Assembly (NCBI RefSeq): GCF_023101765.2
Contig: NC_064237.1
Location: forward strand, 2,719,501 to 2,783,500
From: Spodoptera frugiperda
Lineage: Eukaryota > Arthropoda > Insecta > Lepidoptera > Noctuidae
Length of the DNA stretch: 64,000 nucleotides
Reading direction: 5' to 3'
The position numbers and the translations under genes were made by a program. The notes beneath the pieces are model-generated. The model saw only the letters and a list, made by a program, of their open reading frames with translations. It was not told where the DNA came from and made no database searches. The first letter of the stretch is position 1; each line of letters opens with the position of its first letter. Of this stretch, positions 35,916 to 47,811 are shown in pieces.

Positions 35916-38900
35916 CATTTTAGCTTCTTTTTCTCCAAAATCTCGCCTGAAATATGCGACTCTTCCATCTTTAGGTATGATGACTTGTTTTAAAACGTTG
36001 TCACCTTCTAACGTGTATGTTACTCTAACCTAGAAAACACAAAAGGAAAAATATAAATATAACACGACGTAAGAATGTAAGGTCTCAAGAACTATATAGA
36101 GTAGTTTTCCTCAGCATTTCAAAATATTGTGTATATCATTGTATAATATGTCATAGAGATACTGAACGAATAACAATAAATCTGCCCCTAAAACGACCCA
36201 CTGACCATAATTTGCACAAGATAGTATAAAAGAAAGTGTTTTCCACAACCGATTTAGATGCGATTTTTAATAGATGGAGTGATTCTTTCACCACGCGCGC
36301 GGACAGTTAGTAGTTTATAAGAAAGGAGAAGTCTTTGTCTATTGATTTACCTTGGAGCCATCTCGCCTCTCCATCTCATGTTCCTCCCCCAGCTTGAAGT
36401 CGTGTGTCATGGTTCTGTTGGGCATGTGCAGTGTGAAGTTGAAGCGGTCCTCGTCGATACGGGTGAAGGAGAAGATCGGCGCGTTGCTCGTCAACATATG
36501 TATTACTCTTTCATCTGTACCTGGGAAGATAATAACAACATAATTAGAGCAGACTCTATTAAAACACATTCCATTTGGTGAAGGTAAATTGTTTCTGTCA
36601 AATGAAAAGTTTGTCTAACTGCCGCACTCAGAGACATTTAATGGTTACTTAAATTATTCCTTAGTAACTATTTTGTTCCGAAAACAATTGCTTAGGACTG
36701 GGTTAAGTAACCATTAAATGACTCTGAGTACGGCGACAAAAGTCGACTACTCAGCAGAGTAAAGGCAGCACACGCATAATAAGCACGACTCCGGGTTGAC
36801 TCCGGTACCGTGTGACTTCGAATTGTGGCTACCGCTAGCTGCCAGCGTGCTTACGGCGCGTTGACCGCGTGCTGCAAGCACGTGATGCGACGATGTTTCA
36901 CTTGTGCCTGGCGAGCGGCTCGTCATCAACCGGCTCGCTATCGGCGAGCAATACTTCACACATGTTTTTTTATTACATTCAATTACATAATTAAAAACGT
37001 GTAATAAAACGAAGATAAGGAGTAATATATTTAGCTGTAGGTAAGTACTTAATGTTTGTTATCGTGCTTTTGAAGATTTATGCAGTTTCCGCGTGATGTG
37101 AAAATAATCAATAACACCAACGGTAGTTGATATTCTGATAGCAAGTCATCCTGACTCGATGTAGGCCCGTTACAAGCGAACATTTTGTATTTGGTTCATG
37201 AATATTATATTTCTTGTTGAATGAAATGTTTGTTATTATGATAGTATCACGTCAAATGTGACATCCAACAAACATTCTTGTGTTTCCAGTGTATGCGTAA
37301 GCAGCGCCATGCAGTGTAAGAATGAACATTTTGTAATTCTTTTGATTTTTTGCTCATCATCAGCCCGTGACAATCTACACACGTGGACTTTGGGCCCTAT
37401 CAGCCCACGAGTGGACTGTCAATATAAGAGAGAATATAACTATTAACTTGCTGACTCATAGTGATCAGTATACGCACATAATAAGAATACGTGATCCATT
37501 AAATAAACATGTAAAATAAATATTGAAGGTCATGGTTATATGCTGACTAACCATCCAATTGCTGCAAATGGTTATCAGAAGGAAAATTACTCTCTTTTGG
37601 AATTTATAGATTTCAGTAAGTGCCTATACGTGAATAGGTAGGTAGGTTGAGAGAGGCCAAATATGATTCACTAATACCTAAATGATATATACGGATAACT
37701 GTCTATTCAGTAATGGTTTTATAAAAAATAGCATCGCACCAAACACATAAAGAATCGTTTCAGTAGGTAGAAGTGCACAGTATACTAAATGAAACACCCA
37801 CTTTTCACTAGAGGCCAAACCCATACATCAACCCAGATCTAGATCTGGATTCTGTGCTAAAATTCAGAATTTTTAAAACTCGATAAATATCCACTTATCT
37901 TTTTGAACAAGGCTCTTTCTTTTTTTTTGTAATTTTCCGCTTTTCGACATTTCTGTCTAAATAATGTTAGATAGTATTATAGTAGGTGAGCGGATAAGAT
38001 AATACCTAACAATAAGTTAGAAAGGATAAATGTGAGGCGGTGCATTGATACTCGACATTTTTGATAAGACAAGATAAACTTCCATGGATTAGTGATTCAT
38101 GGGCGAAGTATTTCACAATGGATTACTATTTTTTTTAGAAAAATGTTTGCCCACTATTTTCCCCTGCGTTGTGTAGAATATAAAATTCACATACACATCG
38201 CACTTAAACTCAGAACCATAATTTTTGGACTACAAGAGTTGTTCCGTATAAAATTTAACTCGCGATTCATTGCAGAGCAGCCAGTTGCTCGTACACTGCA
38301 TCAACCGTGCACTCTAGATGTTTTCTTAATTTCCACTATTCTTATTAATTTTTTTTAAGAGGATATGCGGTTTTGTTAGCGTCTTGTACCAACTGATTAG
38401 GTGGACTATTTTATTAATATTTGACATAATAAATAGCAAGCAACCCATAATAACTGCTATTTACACTTATACGGAGTATCTAAGTGTACAGCAGTGATTA
38501 TCTTTGTTCATCACAATAGTTATACTTTGAGGTAGGTCCGAACATAAACACTGATTACATTTTATTTTTAGACTTTGCTGTTAGTTTACCATGAGTGTCA
38601 CTTAGTCCCTTGGCCACATTATTACACGCATAACTCTTTATTTGTTCAATTTCTAATACATATAGATGTTTTTCTAATACATACGAGTGTTATATTATTG
38701 AGAAAATTTATTGCATTTTTTGGATTTGTATTTATTTTTTTAAACATGTAATTTCAGTGTTGATTAACTCCTATATCTTTATATAAAATTGAAAACTATG
38801 TTTGTTTCAACGCGCTTATCTTTGAAAGTACAGGTTTCAATTAAAAAAATCTTCTGATCTAGGATAAACCATTTGTCAAGGAAAGTTATGAGATAGAAAA

Positions 38901-39261
38901 CACAACACTACACCCAATAGGAACCTCTAAACATCTAAATAATTAACTTCAAAAAAATGTGGGTACATCTAATAACATGGCCAGGGAAGCAGGGACTGTT
39001 TAAACCTTAAAACTATAAGGGCACGATGAACAAAAAATGTTTAGCCCAAAAAAAATTAAAATATTACCGACCAAAGTCCTTTTCACAGAAATATCGCAAT
39101 CACTATGACTGTCAAACAATTGGAATAAACAAATCCCAACTATATTATATATATTAAATAAATAAACACACAAGTAAGTAAAGACACTCACTGGTAGCAT
39201 TAACAATTTCTTCAATATTTTCCGATCGCACTCTTCTGAATTTCTTGCCTGAGAACGACAT
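35916..39261 (-). CDS. Fatty-acid-binding-protein family (FABP/CRABP-like), exons 1-3, last exon not found
   Basis: FABPs are small cytosolic ten-stranded beta-barrels that bind fatty acids or retinoids. Minus-strand exons: 39261-39192 (23 codons plus 1 base, MSFSGKKFRRVRSENIEEIV), 36520-36351 (56 codons after the split Ser) and 36029-35916 (38 codons). All introns are GT-AG with phases 1, 0 and 0. Intron positions after residues about 24, 80 and 118 match the conserved four-exon layout of this family. Protein signatures are an N-terminal F-x-G-K, the central THDFKLGEEHEMERRDGSKV, and TYTLEGDNVLKQV followed by a DGR-like turn. A donor follows residue 118 (ATG|GTAAGA), so a short exon with the usual R-x-Y ligand residues is expected but not located. 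Barrel strands 3-4 (HMLTSNAPIFSFTRIDEDRF) are atypical. This could be a diverged paralogue; truncation or a distant last exon cannot be separated. Confidence 0.78.
36521..39191 (-). other. FABP intron 1 (2.67 kb)
   Basis: Delimited by donor A|GTGAGT and acceptor TTCCCAG. It contains MITE M4 (36613-36745), an unusually GC-rich patch at 36760-36955 and a Helitron-head-like fragment at 38768-38830 (TATATCTTTATATAAAATTG). No other gene is seen. Confidence 0.6.
36613..36745. mobile_element. MITE M4, copy 1 (FABP intron 1)
   Basis: The left arm GCACTCAGAGACATTTAATG, GTTACTTAA and the right arm TTAAGTAACCATTAAATGAC, TCTGAGTACGG are inverted copies. The middle contains a GAAAACAATTGC segment. The second copy is at 58990-59130. 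Confidence 0.75.
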
Positions 39262-39281
39262 TGTTGTTCTTGTCTAAAAAC

Positions 39282-39319
39282 TGTAATGTCGAAAATATTA
39301 TTTAGTTTCGTATAATATA
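39282..39319 (-). promoter_or_regulatory. Putative FABP core promoter (TATA plus initiator)
   Basis: On the minus strand, TATATTATA (39319-39311) lies about 30 bp upstream of ACATTACAGTTTT, whose ACAGT (39284-39280) resembles the arthropod initiator. The ATG follows about 20 nt later, giving a very short 5' UTR. Spacing and order fit a TATA/Inr promoter, but AT-rich DNA can produce such matches by chance. Confidence 0.4.
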
Positions 39320-40037
39320 CGAGTATCGAGATAATTCGCATATATGCGTTGTCATTGCGATAAGATTCCGCGCTAGATTGTAGCGTATCAATGAAACTAG
39401 TAACTTATAATAATATATTGGTTTTACACATCACACATCGCTTTAGCTACTAAACTAAATATTTCATATTTATTATGGTTGAATATTCTATGTGTAAATC
39501 CAAAGTTCAATTCATTCAATTATGCATCAAATATTATTCTTGAGTAATACCTATTATACTGAGCGCGCGTTCTTAACAAGTTATCACGACACGTTTCGGG
39601 CTCATCCGATAAGTTTCGAGCGAGAGAAATATAATCGTTGTTGGTGAGGGATACAATAATCAATAAACAACGTCACTAATCCTATTACATACTTATAGGT
39701 ACATATTAATTATACCTACTTATGCTACTCTGACTGTGGGCTCCTGACGTGGCTTGAGGTTGGTGAAGTTGCCTTGTCAAATTGTTACGTGATGACTTAT
39801 GAGAGTGAGTTGAACCTAATATAGTTAATTTATTATTTTTAACACAGTGTACTTATGTTTCTACTTTCCTCATGATTTCTATAAAAAATCTTAAGATAAG
39901 AAATAAATGTATTTTTGCAAAAAACGGGACACGCCATTGCGTCAACAGCTAATGATTTAAAGGTATATGTGAAAGAAACATCATTATTCAAGGGATTACC
40001 TTGCATGCAGTATAAAGGTACAATTTACGATGTTACA

Positions 40038-40518
40038 ATACAGCCTGTTTTTTTTATCACCAGACAATTTTTATCTGAGAGTTCAATGTTTTTCAATAAA
40101 AAAACAATTTTTTACAAAGAAAATAACCGACTTCATCGAAGAAAGACGGTTAAAAAAACATTAAAAGGACCAAATTGACTTTGATTTCGAAATTAATATT
40201 TCACATTATTGTTTCTAATTTAACATCGACCTCTGAAATAAAAGTTATTTTAACAATTTCAGTGTTCTTTTTAAACGATTTTCTTCAGTGAAGTCGGTAA
40301 TTTATTATGTAGTTTTAAAAATGGAAAGATTGAATGATACCTTACTCTCAAAAAAAAATTTGGCTGATGTTAAAAATATTTATTTAATTATTTACATCAT
40401 AACGCCTTTTATCTACCGAAGGCAAGGGTAGGCAGAGATGCACATTATGACAGGTAATGCCACTGTGCAATGTACACCCACTTCTGTTACACTGTTGATA
40501 AAAAAATCAGGCTGTATA
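40038..40518. mobile_element. TIR element R9, copy 2, interrupted by repeat R3
   Basis: The left end ATACAGCCTGTTTTTTTTAT and the right end TGATAAAAAAATCAGGCTGT are inverted. The body matches the 27.39 kb copy (for example CATTAAAAGGACCAAATTGA and AAGTCGGTAATTTATTATG). The right TIR region is split: TTTGGCTGATGTTAAAAAT lies before, and TGTTGATAAAAAAATC after, an R3 insertion at about 40380-40490. Confidence 0.75.
40390..40490 (+). repeat. Dispersed repeat R3 copy nested in R9
   Basis: CATAACGCCTTTTATCTACC, AGGGTAGGCAGAGATGCACA, GGTAATGCCACTGTGCAATG and TACACCCACTTCTGTTACAC. Only the first half of R3 is present, and it interrupts the R9 right end. Confidence 0.75.
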
Positions 40519-41864
40519 TTTGGGTTACCGACTGTCGCTGTCGGTCAGCTGGCCAGTCTGCCCTCAGTCTACGTGTCTTGGTTTCTTTGTACTCAAGTTA
40601 CTGTTGCGAGTTACATAATTATTTGTATCACTGCGCCATTGGGCCCGCGGGCGTGCCGTGACGAAAGGTAAGTAAAAATTGATATATTTTGCTAATTAGT
40701 GTAGGTATTTTGAAATTAGAGCTCGTGTTAAGAACTTGTAATTGATTAATAGTAATTTAACAGGTTTTTGTAATGTTAAAACTAAAATAGAATTTAAGCA
40801 AGGTATGGTTAAGGTATCAATTTTTTTTTAGCATTGCGAAGATTCATTTTTATTTTAATGTGCGCTGGTGGATTATTTTAAAACGTTAGACACGTATTTT
40901 TATTTGCTTAAGGGAACACGTCACTTTTCAGTACATTATATTTGCTTCCACTCCTAAACTTTGATTCGTTTTATCTAAGTATATCTTATATGACAAAATA
41001 AAAAAATGTGTGTCAAATATTTTTTCATTACCTAACTGACGGAATAAATAGATTTTTAATTTTCATACCCCGTCATCATCCCTATTATTTAGTCGTAACA
41101 TTAATTTTATTTTTCTCTTTGTCAACAGAAACGCCTTGCGTATCGCATGAGTAAAATATTACTTTTCATAATTCTAGGCTATGATTCATCAGCTTAAATT
41201 ATGTTTGCCATAATTTATTGAAGTAAGTAGTGAAAAACGGATTTTTATTATTTTAATCGATGGATCAAATATTTGAGCAAATCGTTTGATAGCGGATGTT
41301 CCGGCTTGCATTGAATGTTATGTGGATTTACTTAATCATGGTCTCGTGCTGAGTGCTGAACAAGTAATTAGCCATGTTGTGATAGCAAATTAATGTTTAT
41401 TTAGTGCTAAAAGTGAGGACATCCACGTCATTTATTGTTTACAAGCTTCTGCTAGCGACTTTGTATGCATAGATAGGTGATTCCCGTTTTCTCAGTTGTA
41501 GTACACTTCTTAAAGAGCATAACATGTTAAATTTCAGTTTTCTTCGTCCAGTAGTTTTGGCTGTGCGATGTCTGTCAGTCAATCAGTTTGTAACGGAAGA
41601 GTTTTATATATACAGGTGTTAAAGATAGCAATAATATAAGTTCGTTTCATGTTGACTGGACAGTTTTAGGTTAGACAATTTCATTTAGGTATGTACATAT
41701 GCTGTGTCATCAGAATTCAGCTATTTTATTTATGTACACAAGTAATATTCAATAATCCATCATTTATTAGGTGATAAGTCACAATGACTTTCATCTTCGA
41801 ATCATTGCACACTATTGACAGATATTTGGATTACATTTTTGGATGGAGCTGTTCAATCTCGATT
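40519..41864. other. Gene-free stretch
   Basis: The 77-codon frame at 40438-40671 overlaps repeats. No supported gene or RNA. Confidence 0.35.
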
Positions 41865-42035
41865 GCACGGTTGGCGCGGTGGCTGGGCACCGTGCAACGT
41901 GTATATGAAGGAACTACTTGTGTGATCCAAAAATTGTTCGGGTCTGGGTGTGATGTGCATGTGAAATTGTATGTTTGTAAACGCACCCACGACACAGGAG
42001 AAAAATTTAGTGTAAAGCAACGTTTTTTTTTTTTA
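41865..42035 (+). mobile_element. tRNA-derived SINE (HaSE-like), internally deleted copy
   Basis: GCACGGTTGGCGCGGTGGCT and GGGCACCGTGCAACGTG (box A), then TGTGTGATCCAAAAATTG, CGGGTCTGGGTGTGATGTGC, TATGTTTGTAAACGCACCCA and CGACACAGGAGAAAAATTTA. The box B segment is deleted. Ends in a T/A run. Confidence 0.85.
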
Positions 42036-42627
42036 ATATTTTTTTTGGATTTATTTTTAAACATGGTTGAATTGTATCCAGTCATCTTAGTGATCTTATC
42101 AGATTACTGAACTGAAATCATTTACAATTATTTTTAGGACAAGTTTAACCGACGATTATTAATGTATGACATCCACAGCATCGAAAAATGTATAGATATT
42201 ATTAAGCAGCTTTGAGGTGCATTCAGGATAAGAAAGGCTGAATATCATGGCAGTATCTTACATAGACCCTGTTCCAAGTTTAATTCCTAAATGACCCTAA
42301 TGCAGCCAATTCACATAGAATATTTTTATTGCAGAAAATGCACATGGCAGGGCGCCAATATCCAAGCCTCGTATTACACACGTGTATGTGGTTTCCATAC
42401 TTATTTATTTCACAGTTGGACCAAGTGAGACTTTTATTGCTGGATTATTGGTAATAATGTCTTGTAATAAAAGTATTTCGTTACCAGCGCCGAATTTAAA
42501 GGAGCTGGTTTGAAATACTTGATCGAAATTTTGTTAATGTTTGTGGATTTTGAAATAGGACCTTTATGACCAATTCCATTGGCTACCTGGCTATGTACAA
42601 ACGCAGAAAGATAAGTAAGTAAGTGCA

Positions 42628-42925
<298 letters not shown>

Positions 42926-43159
42926 TAAAACGTTCAGTGTATAAAGAAGAAACTGACGAAGCGTGTTTAAAGCGGTGAGATCACAGACATACTTTTAAAT
43001 ACTAATATCCTGTTGTTTTTACAAGTATTTAGACCACATGGTGACTTAATGGTTGTAGCTGTTGAGGTATCCGAAGTATTGTGAACATTAGTGCGGTACT
43101 TGCTGGCTGCGTCAGCTAATGTCAGGGTTACATGATACGATCAGCATCAGCACGGAACT

Positions 43160-43245
43160 TAACAACTGATATTGTTAAGAGTTCCTTTTTTAAAAATTCA
43201 TAATGAACGATATTGTTGAGAGTTCCTTTTTTTAAAAATCCATAG
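43160..43245. repeat. Short tandem duplication, about 40-bp unit
   Basis: GATATTGTTAAGAGTTCCTT with TTTTAAAAATTCATA is followed directly by GATATTGTTGAGAGTTCCTT with TTTTTAAAAATCCATA. Confidence 0.75.
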
Positions 43246-44674
43246 TTTTTTTTGTTATGTGCTGTCTATTGCTCGCTAAGTAATAAAAAGGTTTGAGCTA
43301 AAGAGTTTGTTATTTTATAGGCATATAATATTATTTGTTTTTTAGGTTCTAGAGGGGTGTCTAGAGTTATGTGAATTAATATGAAGATTGTGTTTACATA
43401 TTTAAACAATTTTCAGTATATTTTTATACCTATAAGAAAAGTGCTTAAATATTTTATTGTAGTAACAATGACGCATTGATATTTTTAATTTTTTCATGAG
43501 ATTATGACAATTGATAAGGACCTACTATAGCATAATACGAGTATCATGCTATATGTAGTTACCTAGTGTTGCAGTTATTTTGAAAGTGTTTACTAACAAT
43601 GACGATATATTTTTTTCACTTAGTATGTCTTCTTTACCTTGATCAAGTTGTTCCGCACGTGAGAGCTAAACATGATGTACCGAGGTTGATTACCTAGAAA
43701 AAAATTGGTTCAATAGTTTTAGACAGGTTAGATATAAGAATATACCTATGAGAGGTACCCATGTTTTTAACAAGGCATATAGTTTTAAAAGTTTTTTTTT
43801 TACGTACTGTGGTTTATTATTCAAGCCCCTTGATATTATATTAATAATAATTTGGACTAATAATTGAACTTTGAAGTAAAATATTTTAGTATACAGGTTG
43901 TTACAGGTTTAATGTGCGCCAATATATTGAAGTAAACTAACGAGCTTTTTATGATATCCTGTGTAATATCTGATCTATTAATCAAAAGTAAATTTAATCT
44001 AGACTAGATTATCTTATTCGCCAAATGATTCACGAAAAGTTCATAAAAGTTCATCGCTAATGTTAATTAAGACATGAACAATAATGATGCAAAGCAACAT
44101 GTTTTTATCACGGAACAAAATAACATTATAACGTCATGATTATTATTGATGATTTAAACTTCAAAGGGGTAGTAAGATGAAGAACATATAACACATGCAA
44201 TCCACCACTATGATATGATATGAGTTTCTACCGAGCACATTTCTAGACCCCATACCTGACAAATTCACGGAAGGCTGTACTCGACCTGGTTCTCGAAAAC
44301 CGAAAAAATCTTAACAACCCTGTCTTAATATGGCTGAGGCCCGAGACACTCGACTAGATAACCAACGAGCAAGGAGATACTTACCTACTAATAATTAAAA
44401 TGCAAATAAATAGCATCATACGAACACAATAACATCGTGTTCGGTCAGATCTTACGTGCGATATGTGTGCAAGTACTGCCAGTAGCATTAAGTACCGAAA
44501 CCAAACAATGGATAGATGTACCTTCGTCAGTAAATCGGACAATATTCCCAAGTTATAAGGAAATGAGACAAGTACCTATATACAATAGATACACAGACAG
44601 ATATACAGACGGTTTTCCGTAAAACTATTGTAATTAATGGTCTGTAATTAAGTTTCGGTACCGTCGCTCTGTAC
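43246..44674. other. Gene-free stretch
   Basis: AT-rich. An R3-like tail may lie at 44235-44310 (TTTCTAGACCCCATACCTGA, TCTCGAAAACCGAAAAAATC). No gene. Confidence 0.35.
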
Positions 44675-44799
44675 CCTTAGTACGAGTTTGCTTTATGTTT
44701 AAAGTAATTGAAACGAGAGCGCGTTTGGCGCTCTGATTGGTTGGTTTATTCGAGCCGGCCAATTACTTTAAACTTAAAGCGAATATAATCATACTAAGG
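44675..44799. mobile_element. MITE M3, copy 2
   Basis: CCTTAGTACGAGTTTGCTTT, ATGTTTAAAGTAATTG at the left is mirrored by CAATTACTTTAAACTTAAAG and ATACTAAGG at the right, with GAGAGCGCGTTTGGCGCTCT (itself a hairpin) between them. Confidence 0.8.
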
Positions 44800-45564
44800 T
44801 TATCCATTAGTTTTCATCAAGGTTAGGATGTTAGACGAGTTAAAAGTACGATTCCCATGCTTAAGGAAGTCTGCTAGAATATGGGCCTCCTCTACATAAG
44901 AGGGGTTTTGTCCAGCGCTTGGCAAGCAGGTTGGAGAGCGTGTTTAAACTAAATGAAAAATTCGAGCTGAAAAACTGATCTTGAAAAGTTAATTTCATTT
45001 TGACAGGTTTTTCAGTCCTTAGGTAACTATTAAATACCTCTAAATACGGATTGGTAGGCCAGGATTTATTCAAAGTCTGAATATGTAGTTACATCAAAAG
45101 CTTTCTTTTCGTAACAAGATTGTGTGAAATATTGGATATTTTACTTGTAATATTGAAATATTTAATCTAGACGTAGTTGTGCTTTCTTATCTATCTAGTG
45201 TTATGCTAGTCTAGTCTGTATCTGTAAGTAATAATTAGTTAATGGGTGCGGTTGTACATAATTGATAGTATCGAGAGTGAGAGTTCCTGACTAGTCTGCT
45301 CTCGATAGTAGCGCACGTTATAAAACAACATTGACAATAATTGCAGTTTTCATTCAAATGAGCTTATAAAATATTTACATTTTGAATTAAACTGTATCAA
45401 ATCGTTTTGATTTACACAATGTTTTTCAAATATGAATTTCTGGAATATCAATTTATACTTAATTCTATGCAATACAGTACAACAACTAAGTGGTTTGTAA
45501 CGAGAAGAATTATTCATTATCCTGGCAGCCTTTTAACTCGAACCTTCATCAGTCACAGTAATGT

Positions 45565-45862
45565 GACACACGGCGGCACACCGCGCGGCGGCGGTGACGC
45601 ATGAAATGTAACAGCATTTCTGTGCAAGCGCGGCGCGGCGGCAGTGAGCTGGTGCGCTGCAGCCCGCGGGCGACGGTGACTCGGTGAGCGCGCGACCTTG
45701 CGCCGGCCACCACCGGCAGGGCGGGGGCGCCTATGACTGCGACCGGCCTGCGTTACTCCGCCACTCGTACTTTGCTAACGACACGACCAACGCGCTTCCA
45801 AACTTATAATTCGAATTTTCAAAATACGACGCGTTCGGAATGACAGTTTGATTTTTTAAATC
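45565..45862 (+). promoter_or_regulatory. CpG-rich promoter/5' UTR region of the GH18 gene
   Basis: GC content rises sharply from 45565 to 45735 (CGGCGGCACACCGCGCGGCG, GCGCGGCGCGGCGGCAG, CGCGCGACCTTGCGCCGGCC) compared with the AT-rich surroundings. It lies directly before the first coding exon. No TATA box is evident. It is probably a dispersed-type promoter; the exact start site is not assignable. Confidence 0.5.
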
Positions 45863-46108
45863 ATGTGGCTTTGGTTCGTTTTCGTCGCCGCGGCCGCGGT
45901 GCTGTCGGGCGTCGAGAGCGCAGGCGCCGGCGCCGCCCGCCTTGTCTGTTATGTGGAAAGCGCGCGCGCGACCGACGGATTTTCCGAGTGCACACATCTC
46001 GTTTACGCGGGCGACGCGAGAGGAGATAAACTTGACGCTTTACTGAAGGAATACAAGAAAATCAATCCCCGACTGAAAGTTATATTGAGAATCTCGGAGG
46101 CTGACAAG
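45863..46108 (+). CDS. GH18 chitinase-like secreted protein, first exon (partial gene)
   Basis: 82 codons from ATG to a phase-0 donor (GACAAG|GTAAGA). Residues 1 to about 20 form a signal peptide (MWLWFVFVAAAAVLSGVESA), followed by a Gly/Ala linker. The mature start reads ARLVCYVESARATDGFSECT and HLVYAGDARGDKLDALLKEY, then KKINPRLKVILRI. These correspond to beta-1 (LVCY), the C-THLVYA beta-2 and the alpha-1/beta-3 (LKVIL) of a GH18 TIM barrel, as in chitinases and the imaginal disc growth factors. The loop between beta-1 and beta-2 is shorter than in typical chitinases (no D-I-D-P segment). The GGW, DGxDxDWE and later motifs would be in downstream exons, none of which I find before base 64000. 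Whether it is catalytic cannot be judged. High GC and the CpG-rich leader contrast with the intron. Confidence 0.78.
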
Positions 46109-47707
46109 GTAAGAATTTAATTATTACGAGAAGTATGTCAAAAATGTAGATTTATAGAACAGTATTTCGTTGAGAAGTTCTAACACATGTAGACAGGTTA
46201 AGTATTGCATAAAACTAATTACTTTTTACCGATCGTTGAATAACGCTTCCGACTTGTCTCGTCCATACAGATGAGTCCGTATTCTTTTGTTACAAGTAAA
46301 CGAGTGTCCTACTCGCATGGAAAGTGTACAGCCAGTACTAATTGAGTTGGTACCAAGTGTGCATTGTTTCGTAATCATTATGCTAATTGAAGAACTTGTT
46401 AACCACGGTTTGGGAAGTGGACCGTGCCTTATGAGAACATCCTAAAACGTCCAACTTTTCTCTAAGAGCAGTTTTTAAGAAAGTAGATCGCTATAGAAAA
46501 GCTTGGAATGCTTATAGGCTTAACTTTTAGTTAGTTTTGTTTTTTAATTTCTGTTTAACGTTTTAATATGTGAACTGCAGTAAACATGTTTTAATAGGTA
46601 CGTTTAAATTAAATTAAATGTACCTAGGTTGCTCGTAATTATTTAGGGCAAACAAAGTTATTAATTGATTCGTCAATTATTAACTCTATAAAAAATAATA
46701 ATTTAAAAAAACTGTGGAAGGAAGTAAGAAAAAAAATCATTCGATTCTAAACGAATTATTAAATTGTCAATCAACATCAAGAAAAGGCGCGAACTCGTTC
46801 TTTTTAAATTAATGGCGGAAAACCATAGACTACAAGCTGTTAGAACGGAAACTTAAAAAAGGTTTTATACCAGTCTAGATTAGGTGCGGCTACTACAAAA
46901 TATATTACGTTACGTTTATTCCCACGGTAAATATTATGTTATTGTAATGAATATTAATTGTCAGCTGTCGTGATATCATTATGACAATGACTGTTTACGA
47001 TTTGTTTAGATTATGACACATGATACGATTAAGTCATACTACTTTTTTCTGAATACAAACTAGAGCTATTAATAACATTGTTTGTTAAAAGATAATGCAC
47101 TATAGTAAGATTGTATGTAAACTGGTTGGCAATATAAATAACGGATAAAAATGACAGTTTAATAATTGTTCTGTATTTTTCTGTAATACTTATCTGTATA
47201 AACTAAAACGGTTTTTATCTAATAAATCCAAATGTCTCACAGAATTGAGTTTATTCTATCTTGATGGATAAAAATCTTCTTATTTCGAGTATTTACAGGT
47301 ACTAAAGTATTTTTGGCCCTGGCCAATTTGGTTTAGTTTGAAATATCCCTTATCAAATTTGGGTAAGATACGAGTCAAAGTTGGTTCGTATTTGTCTGTA
47401 CCTTTAAGTACGTCTATTTATACATTTTTACTACTTTACAGTTAACATACAATATGTGTCTAGATATTTTCCCAAATAAAAGTATGCCATTCAAACACGG
47501 CTTGTCAAAAAATGAATCATATTTCAACCTCATTTGTCGGCAACATAACAATATTATGTACTTATTTATTACACCGTATGATGCAATGGCCGCAACTTCG
47601 CAAAGCCATTGTAAATTTTTTTTTTCCTATTTATTTTTGTTTTCCACGGACTCTTGGTCCGTGCCATTGTCATACATTTTATTTTTGCTTTGTAAACATT
47701 GAACATC

Positions 47708-47811
47708 ACACATCACATCAACAGCCTACAAGTGGCCACTGCTGACCAAAGGCCTCTTCTCGCACGGAGAAGGTTTGAGCATTAATCACCACGCTTGCTC
47801 AATGCGGGTTG
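47708..47811. repeat. Dispersed repeat R7, short copy
   Basis: ATCACATCAACAGCCTACAA, GTGGCCACTGCTGACCAAAG, GCCTCTTCTCGCACGGAGAA and CACGCTTGCTCAATGCGGGT. Closer to the usual moth consensus than the 9.5 kb copy. Confidence 0.7.

Noticed and set aside
39915..40178. 87-codon plus-strand frame as a gene
   Set aside because: More than half lies in the R9 transposable element, whose other copy is not open.
45731..45997. 88-codon minus-strand frame near the GH18 exon
   Set aside because: Antisense shadow of the GC-rich GH18 signal-peptide exon and promoter.
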